Origin: Leptolyngbya sp. SIO4C5 | Lineage (GTDB): Bacteria > Cyanobacteriota > Cyanobacteriia > Phormidesmidales > Phormidesmidaceae | Direction of reading: 5' to 3' | NCBI GenBank assembly: GCA_010671965.1 | Contig: JAAHIC010000014.1 | Coordinates: forward strand, 1-20,352 | DNA: 20,352 bases | Shown: one piece after another, positions 7,291 through 14,462 of the stretch | Position numbering within the stretch: position 1 is the first letter of the stretch | Layout: every line of letters begins with the position of its first letter | The notes under the pieces: generated by a model | The model's input: the letters and a program-made list of their open reading frames with translations, nothing else | Databases searched by the model: none | What the model was told of the DNA's origin: nothing | Translations under genes and position numbers: made by a program

Positions 7291-7352
7291 CGCTTTTATT
7301 TCGCTGCGCTGCGCTGCGCTAATGCCGCCCCCGCCCCGGCACCCCGCCCGGT
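7291..7352 (+). repeat. GC-rich dispersed repeat, copy 1
   Basis: Begins CGCTTTTATTTCGCT, then GCGCT iterations, AATGCCGCCC and CCCCGGCACCCC. Matches 14401-14462 with a handful of mismatches and one indel. Both copies lie on the downstream side of a minus-strand gene's 3' end. A shorter relative (TGCGCTTTTATTTTTGCGG) is at about 13602-13620. Confidence 0.75.
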
Positions 7353-7739
7353 CTAACGACCGACCGGGCTGAACCCCCAGCCAGCCCCACCGCCCGCATA
7401 AATATCCTGAAAAATCTGAAGCTGCAAAGCTGTCGAAGCCTCATTCACCAGCCGCTTCGCCTCACTCTTCAGACTGTCTAGCCGCTGTCCTGGGACAAAC
7501 TGAGTCGTCCCCCCGGCGTTGCTCTGGAACGTGCGATCGCTGTAGGGCCGAGCATTGCTAATCTCCCGCTGAATCGTGCCCAGCTCCCGCAGCAGACTTT
7601 TCACCGTGTCTACCGCTGCCGGTGCTGTCGCTTCCAGCCGGTTACAGCTTACGAGGATCTGAGAAATATAGCCCTCAGCCGCCGGATAGCCCAAATAGCG
7701 CCGGATGCTTTCTCTCTCACCATCTGTAAAACTGCTCAT
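7353..7739 (-). CDS. Head-completion/adaptor-like protein, paralogue of neighbour
   Basis: The 128-aa helical protein begins MSSFTDGERESIRRYLGYPA. It resembles the preceding 109-aa protein: both have an RRYLGY/LAYLGY motif near the start, a central helix with LGTIQREI versus LDTIQTKI, and a helix with LKSEAKRLVNEA versus LRTEGRRFVQLV, then end with (I)DI.G.GG-like sequence. The stop/start overlap with its neighbour (ATG next to TGA) implies coupling. Small helical proteins between terminase and portal genes are commonly connector or head-closure parts; this is inference from position and fold type. Confidence 0.75.
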   Translation of the reverse strand: MSSFTDGERESIRRYLGYPAAEGYISQILVSCNRLEATAPAAVDTVKSLLRELGTIQREISNARPYSDRTFQSNAGGTTQFVPGQRLDSLKSEAKRLVNEASTALQLQIFQDIYAGGGAGWGFSPVGR

Positions 7740-8065
7740 GTGCCGCTCGTCCCAAAGATGTCAATTTGCTTATCTAGCCCTAGCGCATTCGCCACCAGTT
7801 GCACAAAACGCCGCCCCTCAGTCCGCAGCGGAGCCAGCAGCGTTGAGCCGTCGATATCGCGCTCGGTGTTGATCTTGGTTTGGATGGTGTCTAGCTGAGC
7901 TAGCCAGCCCTCGACCCGGCTGACGGCGTTGGTGCTTAGGGTGCCGTCGCTGAGGCTCTGCACCCGCTGCATGGCTTCAAGTACATAGCCCTCATTCTCA
8001 TCGGAGAAGCCATAGCCCAGGTAGGCTAAGATTTTCTCTTTAGATGCTGCTGCGAAGTTTGCCAT
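7736..8065 (-). CDS. Head-completion/adaptor-like protein, paralogue of neighbour
   Basis: The product is 109 aa from the ATG at 8065 (MANFAAASKEKILAYLGYGF). It aligns along most of its length with the 128-aa product downstream, so the pair arose by duplication. An open frame continues upstream to 8167, but that extension is poorly conserved-looking and the alignment with the paralogue starts here. The start codon lies back-to-back with the ATG of the plus-strand 8064-8396 gene, so the two start codons share two bases. Function is inferred as connector or head closure. Confidence 0.72.
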   Translation of the reverse strand: MANFAAASKEKILAYLGYGFSDENEGYVLEAMQRVQSLSDGTLSTNAVSRVEGWLAQLDTIQTKINTERDIDGSTLLAPLRTEGRRFVQLVANALGLDKQIDIFGTSGT

Positions 8066-8396
8066 GTTAGACGATTCCGAACTGTTGAGAGGGTTAATGG
8101 TGGCGATGCAGGCGATCGCCAGCCAAAGACCGCCAGCGTGGGAGCGGCCTATCTCAGCTTTCCCCAATTTTGATTGGGCCAGTATTGGCGCTAGCGTAAT
8201 TCAATCGGATGCGGTCGGGCCGTCTGTGGTGGAGTGGTGCGGCCACTGGTACAGTCGCTTAGAAAATCAGGGCGATATGGTCTTTCTGCGGGCCACAGAT
8301 AGCGATCGCAGCGGTATCTTAATCGGCTTTTTTGTGGCTGATCCAGCCAAGCTAGATGCCAACGAGTTAGAAAAAGTCGGGGAAGCGGGCCTGTAG
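8064..8396 (+). CDS. Unknown protein, paralogue of 16927-17304 product
   Basis: The 110-aa product runs against the surrounding late genes. It resembles the 125-aa product at 16927-17304: shared blocks are IASQ..P.W.RP.S, DW..IGA..I..D..GP..V.W.GH.Y.R, and RA..SD..G. This similarity is the main evidence that the frame is real. The family function is not known to me. Its ATG abuts the ATG of the minus-strand adaptor gene with no spacer, and its 3' end overlaps the SWIM gene by 30 bp, so it is wedged into the block like a late-acquired (moron-type) gene. No clear Shine-Dalgarno is seen. Confidence 0.68.
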   Translation: MLDDSELLRGLMVAMQAIASQRPPAWERPISAFPNFDWASIGASVIQSDAVGPSVVEWCGHWYSRLENQGDMVFLRATDSDRSGILIGFFVADPAKLDANELEKVGEAGL

Positions 8397-9563
8397 CTCT
8401 GAGTCAGCTTCTAAGAATAAATCTTGCCCAGCCCGGTCAAGCCGTTTCTTAAACCGTTCGGCAAAGTCGGGACCGTCATATCTGCCGTTTAGGCTGCCGT
8501 ACCACTGACCAGATCGGCTCTGTCTCACATAGCCCAGGTTTCTCAAATTCCGATTCAGCGGCTTGTTTCGCCGTTCCCAGTAGCGCCGCCGTCGCTCAAT
8601 CTCTGGCATTTTCTTAGTCCAGTACGCATCCCTAGCGGCCTGCTGCCGCTGCCGGTACTGCCGGGCCAGATAGTTATAGTAAGCGTTGAGCCGCCGTTCC
8701 ATTTCGTAGAACGGGTTATAGATGGGCAGCTCCCTAGCGGGCGGGCCTGCGGGGATGCCGGTGGGCGTGTCGCCACTGCGATAGACTTTCTCATCAACCA
8801 GGGCGATCGCGGCGGCGTAGATGTGTTTACACGGGCCGTTGAGTGCTCCGGCGTTGCTGCTGCTCCAGTCGCGGTTTAGCGCATCGCTGGGATAGATGAC
8901 AATTTGCAGGCGATCGCGCTGCTTTCTCAGATCAGGGCAGTTGCAGGCATAGTAATACTCGCCGCCATAGTCCCCATGACCTTCAGGCGGCTCGCTGCTG
9001 CCGCCACCAGTAGGCGTACCGCAGTTATCCGCTTGCCCATCGACTCGCACAATCTGAATAATTTGTTCATCAGCAATACCTGTGTCATCTCCCTGAATAG
9101 CGTCTTGATAAACCGCTACGTCACCGCTGGCAAAAGAAATAATGACTTGATCACCCTTTGAAGGAACAAAGACCCGTTTAAGATAAACCCCATAAACTGG
9201 CCCAGTTCCTCGGCCTGTACGCTCTTTATAAATTCGATTGTTGCTGAAGCTGCCGTAGGTAAACGACACAGTTACGTCGTAAGTTGTCGAGCACTGGCCT
9301 TGACCTTGAGAAAGCGGATCATTCCCGCCGCCGCCAGCGCCGCCGTCAGGTGGCTTGTCTTTGGCGGTTACTGTCCAGTAACCACGCGGCGCCCGCTGAC
9401 TGGCAAAGTGGAACTCATAACCCCCCTCACCATCCGGTTTCTGCCGCAGCGGTTTCATGCGGACAGCTCGGTCAAATCGCGCTCGCTGACTGAGATAGTG
9501 ATAATCTTGCCGGTTGCTGTAGCGAACTTTGGTGCCAGGTTTACGCCGATACACTTTGCTCAC
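8367..9563 (-). CDS. SWIM-type zinc-motif protein of the late block
   Basis: The product is 398 aa. The N-terminal third is basic with aromatic residues, followed by a Gly-rich linker (about 72-90) and a beta-rich domain (about 92-175, with TYDVTVSFTYG and GDQVIISFASGDV). A zinc motif of the SWIM form follows, with C207-x-C209 and C245-x-H247. A long R/Y-rich helical region (about 285-345) and a basic C-terminus complete it. SWIM motifs bind zinc and usually contact DNA or protein. A GTG start at 9563 overlaps the nuclease gene. Its place between nuclease and adaptor genes suggests a virion or packaging role, but I do not recognise the family. Confidence 0.8.
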   Translation of the reverse strand: MSKVYRRKPGTKVRYSNRQDYHYLSQRARFDRAVRMKPLRQKPDGEGGYEFHFASQRAPRGYWTVTAKDKPPDGGAGGGGNDPLSQGQGQCSTTYDVTVSFTYGSFSNNRIYKERTGRGTGPVYGVYLKRVFVPSKGDQVIISFASGDVAVYQDAIQGDDTGIADEQIIQIVRVDGQADNCGTPTGGGSSEPPEGHGDYGGEYYYACNCPDLRKQRDRLQIVIYPSDALNRDWSSSNAGALNGPCKHIYAAAIALVDEKVYRSGDTPTGIPAGPPARELPIYNPFYEMERRLNAYYNYLARQYRQRQQAARDAYWTKKMPEIERRRRYWERRNKPLNRNLRNLGYVRQSRSGQWYGSLNGRYDGPDFAERFKKRLDRAGQDLFLEADSELQARFPDFF

Positions 9564-10170
9564 CCCGTCTCATGCCGTAGAGCTTGACCCGTTGATAAAA
9601 CTCGCTGATGTAGGCGGCCATCTCTGGCCCCTCATGCCGGTAGATTTCCAGTTTGTAAGGGGTGACGAAGACGGCAGCGATCGCGTTTGCTCTCAGTGCG
9701 TGCTGCTGCTTATTCCAGGCGGCGGCGTAGGCGGCGGTTTGAAGCAAAGCGCTATGTTTAGCACCGGGCCAGATTTGATAAGCAGCGGTTTTGATGTCGA
9801 TCAGCGTCATGCAGTCATCTAGCTCGGTCACTAAGTCGAAGGTGCCCGCATAGCCAACTTCTAGATCGTGGATCTGCTGCTCATTCATGAAGAAGCTGGC
9901 ACCGGCGATCGCCCGTAGAAAGGGCCGAAGCTGTTGCAAATGCTTGCTGTAGTTAAAGTTTTGCGGCAGGCGATCGCCCCTAACAGCCGCTTCGACCACC
10001 TTATGAATGTAGTTACCTCGGTTGCAGGCTTCCTGTCGTTTCAGCTCAAACTGTACCGGGTTTTTTATTCTGGCTTTCTCTAGCATGAGCCGCTGTTCAA
10101 GCGGCATGGTCAAATCTAGAATCGTGGTCACTGAGGGGAGCGATCGCCCCTCGATCTGGTAATACCTCAC
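9541..10170 (-). CDS. PD-(D/E)XK nuclease (MGME1/RecB-like exonuclease fold)
   Basis: The product is 209 aa with the fold's motifs in order: LPSVTTIL at 11-18, RGNYIHKVVE with H56 and E60, GYAGTFDLV with D112, LIDIKT with D125 and K127, and LLQTAAY with Q144 and Y148. This is the RecB/Cas4/MGME1 catalytic arrangement, which cleaves DNA with divalent metal. Phages use such enzymes for recombination, DNA turnover or packaging. The start is a GTG with AGGA about 10 nt upstream. It overlaps both neighbours in the late block. Fold and catalytic residues are clear; the substrate is unknown. Confidence 0.88.
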   Translation of the reverse strand: MRYYQIEGRSLPSVTTILDLTMPLEQRLMLEKARIKNPVQFELKRQEACNRGNYIHKVVEAAVRGDRLPQNFNYSKHLQQLRPFLRAIAGASFFMNEQQIHDLEVGYAGTFDLVTELDDCMTLIDIKTAAYQIWPGAKHSALLQTAAYAAAWNKQQHALRANAIAAVFVTPYKLEIYRHEGPEMAAYISEFYQRVKLYGMRRGEQSVSA

Positions 10171-10354
10171 AGTGATTTAATTCCTCTGCTCTCTGCTGAA
10201 CAACGGCCAATCTCTCTAAGCGATAAATCATGCACCGCATGGCGGCGATCCAGTTGAGCAACGTCTGAGAATCTTGCTGAGTCTCAAAAACCAAAGCGGT
10301 TAGCCGTCGCTGAAAGTTGAGTATCTGTAAGACTTTATGCTGCGATGTTTGCAT
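10097..10354 (-). CDS. Small unknown protein between large terminase and nuclease
   Basis: The product is 85 aa from the ATG at 10354. The N-terminal two thirds are helical (LNFQRRLTALVFETQQDSQT, then LLNWIAAMRCMIYRLERL) and the C-terminus is histidine/aspartate-rich. It overlaps the end of the large terminase by 20 bp and the start of the nuclease by 74 bp. The long second overlap suggests that the last ~25 residues may be poorly constrained. No family is recognised. Confidence 0.55.
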   Translation of the reverse strand: MQTSQHKVLQILNFQRRLTALVFETQQDSQTLLNWIAAMRCMIYRLERLAVVQQRAEELNHCEVLPDRGAIAPLSDHDSRFDHAA

Positions 10355-11672
10355 AGCCAAATTTAGCGACTCCTTCGCCTGTAAGTTCCTGATATGCGCC
10401 GGATGCGGCGTCTACGATATCATCATGTTTCCCGTCTGGGAATTGGGCCAACTCGTTGATAAACTCTTGATTCCAATTGCCGCGAACTAAATGCACTTCG
10501 CCAAATTCAGCCGCGCGGCTCAGGGGTTTAGCTCTGGTGAGCTTGTCTAGCTGCGACCTGACCCCTTTAGCGTCATAGCCTGGTATGAGCGATCGCAGTT
10601 TTTGACTTTGATAGATGCCTGCCTGCCCGGGATCTTCAAACCAGCGCACCGCCACGCCGCGCCCGTCTTGAGCCGTGGTGTTTACAAAAGCTCGGTCAAC
10701 TTCTGCTGGAGTGCCCCGCAGCCGTTGAATGTCCAAGACCCAAACATCACCCTGACTGTCTAGACCCAGCAATGCGCCAACTGTCCAGTCTGGATCGTCG
10801 CCAGCGCTTTGCTTGACTGTCCCGGCGAAGTCCCAAAAGCGGCAGAGTTTGACCAGTCTTGGAGCGCGATCGCTAACCGGGAACCAGTCAGACCTGAAGA
10901 CCTTGCCCGCAGTAGACTTAACGTTCCAGTTGCCGCCTAATAACCGTTCTCTCTCTACCAAGGGCAGAGACTTGAGGTTTCGCAGGTAGCCCGGATCTTT
11001 TCTCAGCAGCTCCTGATTGTCGAAGATACTAGCGTTGATAAAGGTGAAGCTTTTTGAGTCTTCGTCAGGCTCGTCTAGCCACACAATCTGACCGTCTACC
11101 CGTTTGAAGTGGCGAACGATGCCGGAGCGCTCAGCGATCGCCAGCCCGTCCGGGCCTATCCACCAGTCAATCAGCTCGCGCACCCAGCTATCGGCATCCG
11201 GGTTGCAGGTTGCCCGCACATAAGGCGCAATGCCGCAGGTTGAGCGGTTGCGGCTCAGCATGTACCAGAACATCTCAGCGCTGAAATGGGTCAGCTCGTC
11301 GAAAGCAATGTAAACAATCTCTGAGCCTTGCCAATCGTACATGTTGCGGGCTAGCTTCATGTGCCGCATCACCACGTTTGAGCCGCTGGGAAATGTCCAT
11401 TCCAGCGTGGTTTCTCTGCTCTTAGCCCCCAACAGATTGTAAATCTGATTGCTGGCATCCCACAGGCCACCAGGGTTGCGAATCATCGGACTCGTACGGC
11501 GAAAAAGGACTGCGTTATACAGCGGATTGTTCATGCCGCGTAGTGCCTCAAGCAAGATAGACCAGCTCTTACCACCGCCAGCCGACCCGCCATAAATCAC
11601 AATGTCCGCCGCCGAACTTAAGAACTTTTCCTGCGGGCCTTTCTGAGGCCGAAGCTGCACAACCTTGCTCAT
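10335..11672 (-). CDS. terL: Terminase large subunit
   Basis: The 445-aa product is the packaging motor. Its ATPase domain has Walker A GGSAGGGKS (28-36) and Walker B IVYIAFDE (119-126). The RNase H-like nuclease domain has D281 (FWDFAG), E347 (FEDPGQAG) and D417/D418 (KHDDIVDAAS). It pulls DNA into the prohead through the portal and cuts it. The ATG at 11672 is chosen because the open frame beyond it only translates leader repeat B, and MSKVVQLRPQKGPQEKFL is a normal family start. No Shine-Dalgarno is seen. Confidence 0.95.
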   Translation of the reverse strand: MSKVVQLRPQKGPQEKFLSSAADIVIYGGSAGGGKSWSILLEALRGMNNPLYNAVLFRRTSPMIRNPGGLWDASNQIYNLLGAKSRETTLEWTFPSGSNVVMRHMKLARNMYDWQGSEIVYIAFDELTHFSAEMFWYMLSRNRSTCGIAPYVRATCNPDADSWVRELIDWWIGPDGLAIAERSGIVRHFKRVDGQIVWLDEPDEDSKSFTFINASIFDNQELLRKDPGYLRNLKSLPLVERERLLGGNWNVKSTAGKVFRSDWFPVSDRAPRLVKLCRFWDFAGTVKQSAGDDPDWTVGALLGLDSQGDVWVLDIQRLRGTPAEVDRAFVNTTAQDGRGVAVRWFEDPGQAGIYQSQKLRSLIPGYDAKGVRSQLDKLTRAKPLSRAAEFGEVHLVRGNWNQEFINELAQFPDGKHDDIVDAASGAYQELTGEGVAKFGYANIAA

Positions 11673-11795
11673 ATCGCCAAAACCGAAAAAAATTTTTGAG
11701 TGACCAGAGAGAGTTAGGTATCGGGGTGCCGGGGGGGGTACCGGGGGGTAAGTCGATGAGGCGATCGCATGTGTATGGGTGCCCCTACCTGTATC
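11673..11795 (-). promoter_or_regulatory. Leader repeat B upstream of large terminase
   Basis: Second copy of the repeat at 3224-3345. Blocks next to the start codon and around GGGGTGCCGGGG are identical, with divergence between them. Just upstream on the minus strand is the perfect inverted repeat CCTGTA-TC-TACAGG (11788-11801). Placement before the start of terL suggests a role in late gene expression. Confidence 0.7.
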
Positions 11796-11865
11796 TACAG
11801 GCGCTACACACGCGCCAAGCAAAGATAAAGCCGTAGAGTCCTAGTGATGCGATCGCCCAAATCAT
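11785..11865 (-). CDS. Possible 26-aa membrane peptide
   Basis: A short frame starts 4 bp after the stop of the 71-aa gene and encodes one hydrophobic span (WAIASLGLYGFIFAWRV) followed by two cysteines and a basic end. AGGGGGA lies about 14 nt upstream. It ends at the edge of leader repeat B. It could be a small lysis or membrane protein, or a chance frame. Confidence 0.3.
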   Translation of the reverse strand: MIWAIASLGLYGFIFAWRVCSACRYR

Positions 11866-11869
11866 TTGC

Positions 11870-12085
11870 CTACTTCCCCCTGTACTCAGCGATCGCCTGC
11901 GTGAAAGCTTCGTCATGGGGTAAGCCTTGCTGCTGCTGAGCAAAGCGATCGCCCACCCTTTCCATCCCCACATCGAGAACGGTCTGACGTAGGTTGTCTG
12001 ATGTTGAGATAGTTGGGCGGGCAATCTTACGAGCGATCGCCAGTTGTAACCCCCTGAGAAATGCTTTGCCAAATTGAATCTTCAT
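11870..12085 (-). CDS. Small unknown protein after HNH gene
   Basis: The product is 71 aa and helical, with a basic N-terminal helix (GKAFLRGLQLAIARKIARP) and a polar, glutamine-rich second half (RFAQQQQGLPHDEAFTQAIAEY). Its ATG shares one base with the stop codon of the HNH gene (TGATG), which implies coupled translation and supports the frame. No family or catalytic motif is recognised. Its position between the HNH nuclease and the large terminase suggests a packaging-related accessory. Confidence 0.6.
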   Translation of the reverse strand: MKIQFGKAFLRGLQLAIARKIARPTISTSDNLRQTVLDVGMERVGDRFAQQQQGLPHDEAFTQAIAEYRGK

Positions 12086-12432
12086 CAGTTGGAATCCTCT
12101 AGATAGTTGAGTTTGCGAAGCTTGAGCCAGTTGGGAACTTCACCCCATTGCGATCGCCAAATTGAGCCAGGCTGCCAGCGTCGGTTATGGATCTGGGTGT
12201 GGCAGCTCACGCAGAGAACTACCAGGTTTTCCCAGCGGCAATCATGCTTGGCTTTCCAGCTCAGGTGATGCACATGGAGTAAAGACTGTTCATCAGTCGC
12301 GCCGCAGTGCTCGCACTTATGACCGGCCCAGCTCAGTAAGATTCTCTGAACAATGCCCTTACACCAGACGCGCGGATACTTAAACTTGCGGCTGTAGACC
12401 ATCAGCCAGATGTTCTTAGGCGGCTTCGACAT
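12085..12432 (-). CDS. HNH endonuclease (packaging-associated)
   Basis: The 115-aa product has the zinc-knuckle C40-x-x-C43 and C74-x-x-C77 around the HNH core: HVHHLSW (H55/H56), N69 in WENLVVL, and the final histidine in CHTQIH. HNH enzymes nick or cut DNA. In many phages one sits beside the terminase genes and is needed for DNA cutting at packaging. The gene lies between the small and large terminase genes and overlaps the former by 17 bp. I use the ATG at 12432; a TTG one codon earlier is possible. Confidence 0.92.
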   Translation of the reverse strand: MSKPPKNIWLMVYSRKFKYPRVWCKGIVQRILLSWAGHKCEHCGATDEQSLLHVHHLSWKAKHDCRWENLVVLCVSCHTQIHNRRWQPGSIWRSQWGEVPNWLKLRKLNYLEDSN

Positions 12433-12793
12433 CAACCGTTCTCCCGTTGTCAGGTAAGTAAACGTGGACTTCGGCCTGTTGAATCTGCTCAGGTTGTGGG
12501 CGATCGCTCCACCCGGCTTGAGCTTTGAGCCAGAAAATCTGAGCCGTTACGTCGCCTTCCATTGCCATCGAAAAAAGCCGCTCAGCCACGGCCTGAGTCG
12601 CTTGAATTCTGCCGCGCTGGTAAGCCAGCTCGACCGCTTCATCTGCCCGCCAGCGTTCGACGGTGGACTTAGAAACGTTGCAGGCGATCGCAATCTGTTG
12701 GAGCGTAGCCCCTAGCCCTGCCATTGCCTCGATCATGCGAACTTGGTCAGCGGTGACCAGCTTCGGGGGTCTGCCACGTTTAGCGATCGCCAT
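12416..12793 (-). CDS. terS: Terminase small subunit-like protein
   Basis: The product is 125 aa. A basic start (KRGRPPK) is followed by a helix-turn-helix (ATLQQIAIACNVSKSTVERWRAD, about residues 29-51) and a helical middle with AVAERLFSMAMEGDVTAQIFWLKAQAGW, a segment seen in many small terminases and related phage HTH proteins. The family recognises the packaging site and feeds DNA to the large subunit. It sits at the head of the packaging genes and overlaps the HNH gene. The gene symbol is inferred from domain and position. Confidence 0.82.
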   Translation of the reverse strand: MAIAKRGRPPKLVTADQVRMIEAMAGLGATLQQIAIACNVSKSTVERWRADEAVELAYQRGRIQATQAVAERLFSMAMEGDVTAQIFWLKAQAGWSDRPQPEQIQQAEVHVYLPDNGRTVDVEAA

Positions 12794-13106
12794 CCTTAAA
12801 AGCCCCCCATAACGCCTGCCGGATGGCTTGTAGTTCCTGCTGCAAGGCAGTCAAGCCCTGCACCAGGGCAGAGTTTGTCCTGACCAGTTCTTCATTAGTC
12901 TTTTGCAAGCCGCTGATTAGGCCGCTCAGCAGCTCGTTATCGTGGTGCTGCGATCGCGTTTGCGAGGCCCAGAGGTGCCGAAACACATAGACCACCAGCG
13001 CCGCCGTCAGGCTGATATCAAAAACGGGTAGCTGCTCTAAGCTAGGCAGCGGCACCGGGCTTGGCTCACTCGGCTGTAACTCTTGTCCTTCCATCGTTTC
13101 GACCAT
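12780..13106 (-). CDS. Single-span membrane protein with coiled coil
   Basis: The 108-aa product is the first gene of the late block. After a Pro/Glu-rich N-terminus comes one hydrophobic span (about residues 28-45, FDISLTAALVVYVFRHLW). A long coiled coil follows (about 52-98, with repeated leucines and glutamines: LVQGLTALQQELQAIRQAL). It overlaps the small terminase by 14 bp. Membrane span plus coiled coil is typical of phage membrane helpers such as holin-associated or spanin-like proteins, but no diagnostic motif is present. An alternative ATG lies at 13094. Confidence 0.7.
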   Translation of the reverse strand: MVETMEGQELQPSEPSPVPLPSLEQLPVFDISLTAALVVYVFRHLWASQTRSQHHDNELLSGLISGLQKTNEELVRTNSALVQGLTALQQELQAIRQALWGAFKDGDR

Positions 13107-13246
13107 TAATGCTTACTTAAATGGTCGCGGCGAAGAAGGGCGATCGCCTTCGTAGAGAACGCGCGATCGCCGTGAAGATTGCTTAGGCTTTGCCGAAACT
13201 TTGTGAAGCAGCCATGATGGGAGGCGATAAACCATTAATGCGAGTG

Positions 13247-13278
13247 CCCCTGTTCTACCTGGCAGGGGTCTTTTTTTT
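13247..13278 (+). terminator. Intrinsic terminator, plus strand
   Basis: The stem CCCCTG (13247-13252) pairs with CAGGGG (13263-13268), followed by TC and eight T. No plus-strand gene precedes it within this spacer, so it would end a short plus-strand transcript that starts within or beyond the late-operon head. Confidence 0.8.
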
Positions 13279-13729
13279 GGGCGACTCCCTACGGGGCGGG
13301 CTGTCCGCTAAACTTGGTCCGCCGCGCCCAGGCTCGCTAGGCTCGGTTCGTCTTCCTGCCGTCAGCCGCCCCTCGCTAAGCTCGGCTAGGGCTTGTACTC
13401 CCGCGTACCGCTCCCATCCCTGTCGCGGTATGCAGAGAACATTATTTGACCTAACTAAAGCTTTCAAACCCCAGCGGCGATCGCCCTTAAAACCACTCGC
13501 CCTTAGTAACGGCGATCGCCAACACAGGGCGCTCCATTTTACGCCTTAAGCGCTCGGCGACAAGGGTTTCACAAGCTGCGCTACGCCGTTCTAGCAGTTG
13601 CTGCGCTTTTATTTTTGCGGCTGCTAGCCCTTGCGCCTAGTGATATCGAATTGAAGAAAGGCGATCGCGGGCGTCCTTGCGTCCGTGTCGTTTTGGCGCG
13701 TTCTCGCTTCATTTGCGCCGGGAGTCTTC

Positions 13730-13963
13730 ATGCTTTCAGTTGTTCTGTTCCTGCTCGTGTTCGTGGCCTTGTGCGCTTTCGTGGCTGATGAGCGGCCCAG
13801 CTCTGCCCTGCCTCAGCCTCGCGCCTGCTCGTTGCCTGTCCGCTCTGCGGTTGTTCCGTCTCGCTGCTGTCTGCTCCAGTCCCGGTCGGGGCGGCCTTTG
13901 TCCGGGGCGGCCTTGGCCCAGCGGCGGGCGCGGCTCGTGCGGGCGGGTGTGCTCGTGCGGTAG
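13730..13963 (+). CDS. Doubtful small membrane protein
   Basis: The 77-aa frame starts with a strong hydrophobic span (MLSVVLFLLVFVALCAFVA), then a Ser/Arg/Pro-rich low-complexity tail. GGGAG lies 5 nt before the ATG, a good ribosome site. Against it: the surrounding DNA is biased T/C-rich sequence that gives open frames on both strands, and the tail looks like translated repeat DNA. It could be a single-span lysis-type protein or nothing. Confidence 0.25.
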   Translation: MLSVVLFLLVFVALCAFVADERPSSALPQPRACSLPVRSAVVPSRCCLLQSRSGRPLSGAALAQRRARLVRAGVLVR

Positions 13964-14131
13964 CTGTTTCGGTCTGCCTGCGGGGGTTTCGGCCCCTTTG
14001 TGTTGGCTCGAACTTAGACGCGATACTCCTCTGGAGTCGTGGCACGAACGCTATGCATTCAAAGGCGATCGCCTGCCTCAATAGTGCTTCAAAACAAAAC
14101 GCGATCGCGGGGATAGTGTTGGCCTTCGCTG

Positions 14132-14206
14132 GCCGCTTCCGCTGCGCTCCAGCCGCCGCTCCAGCCTTTAAGAAGTTCCGCGCCGCTTCCGCTACGCTCC
14201 AGCCGC
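14132..14206 (+). repeat. Direct repeat pair of 25 bp
   Basis: GCCGCTTCCGCTGCGCTCC-type units at 14132-14156 and 14182-14206 differ at one base and are 25 bp apart. Related CGCTCCGCT iterations occur at 14411-14430. Confidence 0.75.
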
Positions 14207-14400
14207 GCTAATACAGCGAGTGAAGCCGCGACGGGGAATTTTAGCACAGCTACACAGAGGGGATAGAAGCCCTTTTATTTATTGGTGCGCTAATCGCGCA
14301 CGATTGGGCGGATGGGCGTTTTAGATTTGATCTCTGTGCTTAACGCTGTGCTTTTATCTTGTTCTTGGGCGTCTTCATCGCTGATTTGATAGCGTTGCTT

Positions 14401-14462
14401 CGCTTTTATTTCGCTCCGCTGCGCTCCGCTAATGCCGCCCACACCCCGGCACCCCATCCCGG
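14401..14462 (+). repeat. GC-rich dispersed repeat, copy 2
   Basis: Second copy of the 7291-7352 repeat in the same orientation, located in the non-coding region below the SLOG-like gene. Confidence 0.75.

Larger units (their letters stand above)
7047..7352. promoter_or_regulatory. 306-bp spacer with two hairpin repeats and a 62-bp repeat
   Basis: No credible gene is visible. It holds two inverted repeats with arms TTCCGCAAGC (7122-7159 and 7186-7224) and a GC-rich repeat (7291-7352) nearly identical to 14401-14462. It separates the 3' end of the adaptor gene from the portal start within the minus block, so it probably carries a terminator, an RNA processing site or a promoter for the head genes. 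No clear -35/-10 pair is visible. Confidence 0.6.

Noticed and set aside
11673..11822. N-terminal extension of the large terminase
   Set aside because: The extra 50 codons translate the leader repeat, which also appears before the tail-collar gene and gives a similar nonsense peptide there.
13190..13549. 119-aa plus-strand frame
   Set aside because: It runs through the terminator and GC-rich iterated DNA, with Pro/Arg/Ser-rich low complexity and no ribosome site.
13677..14084. Frames of 135 aa (+) and 117 aa (-) in the non-coding region
   Set aside because: Both are low complexity (Cys/Ser/Leu or Ala/Arg/Pro) and mirror each other over biased DNA. Only the 13730 start with a membrane span was kept, at low confidence.
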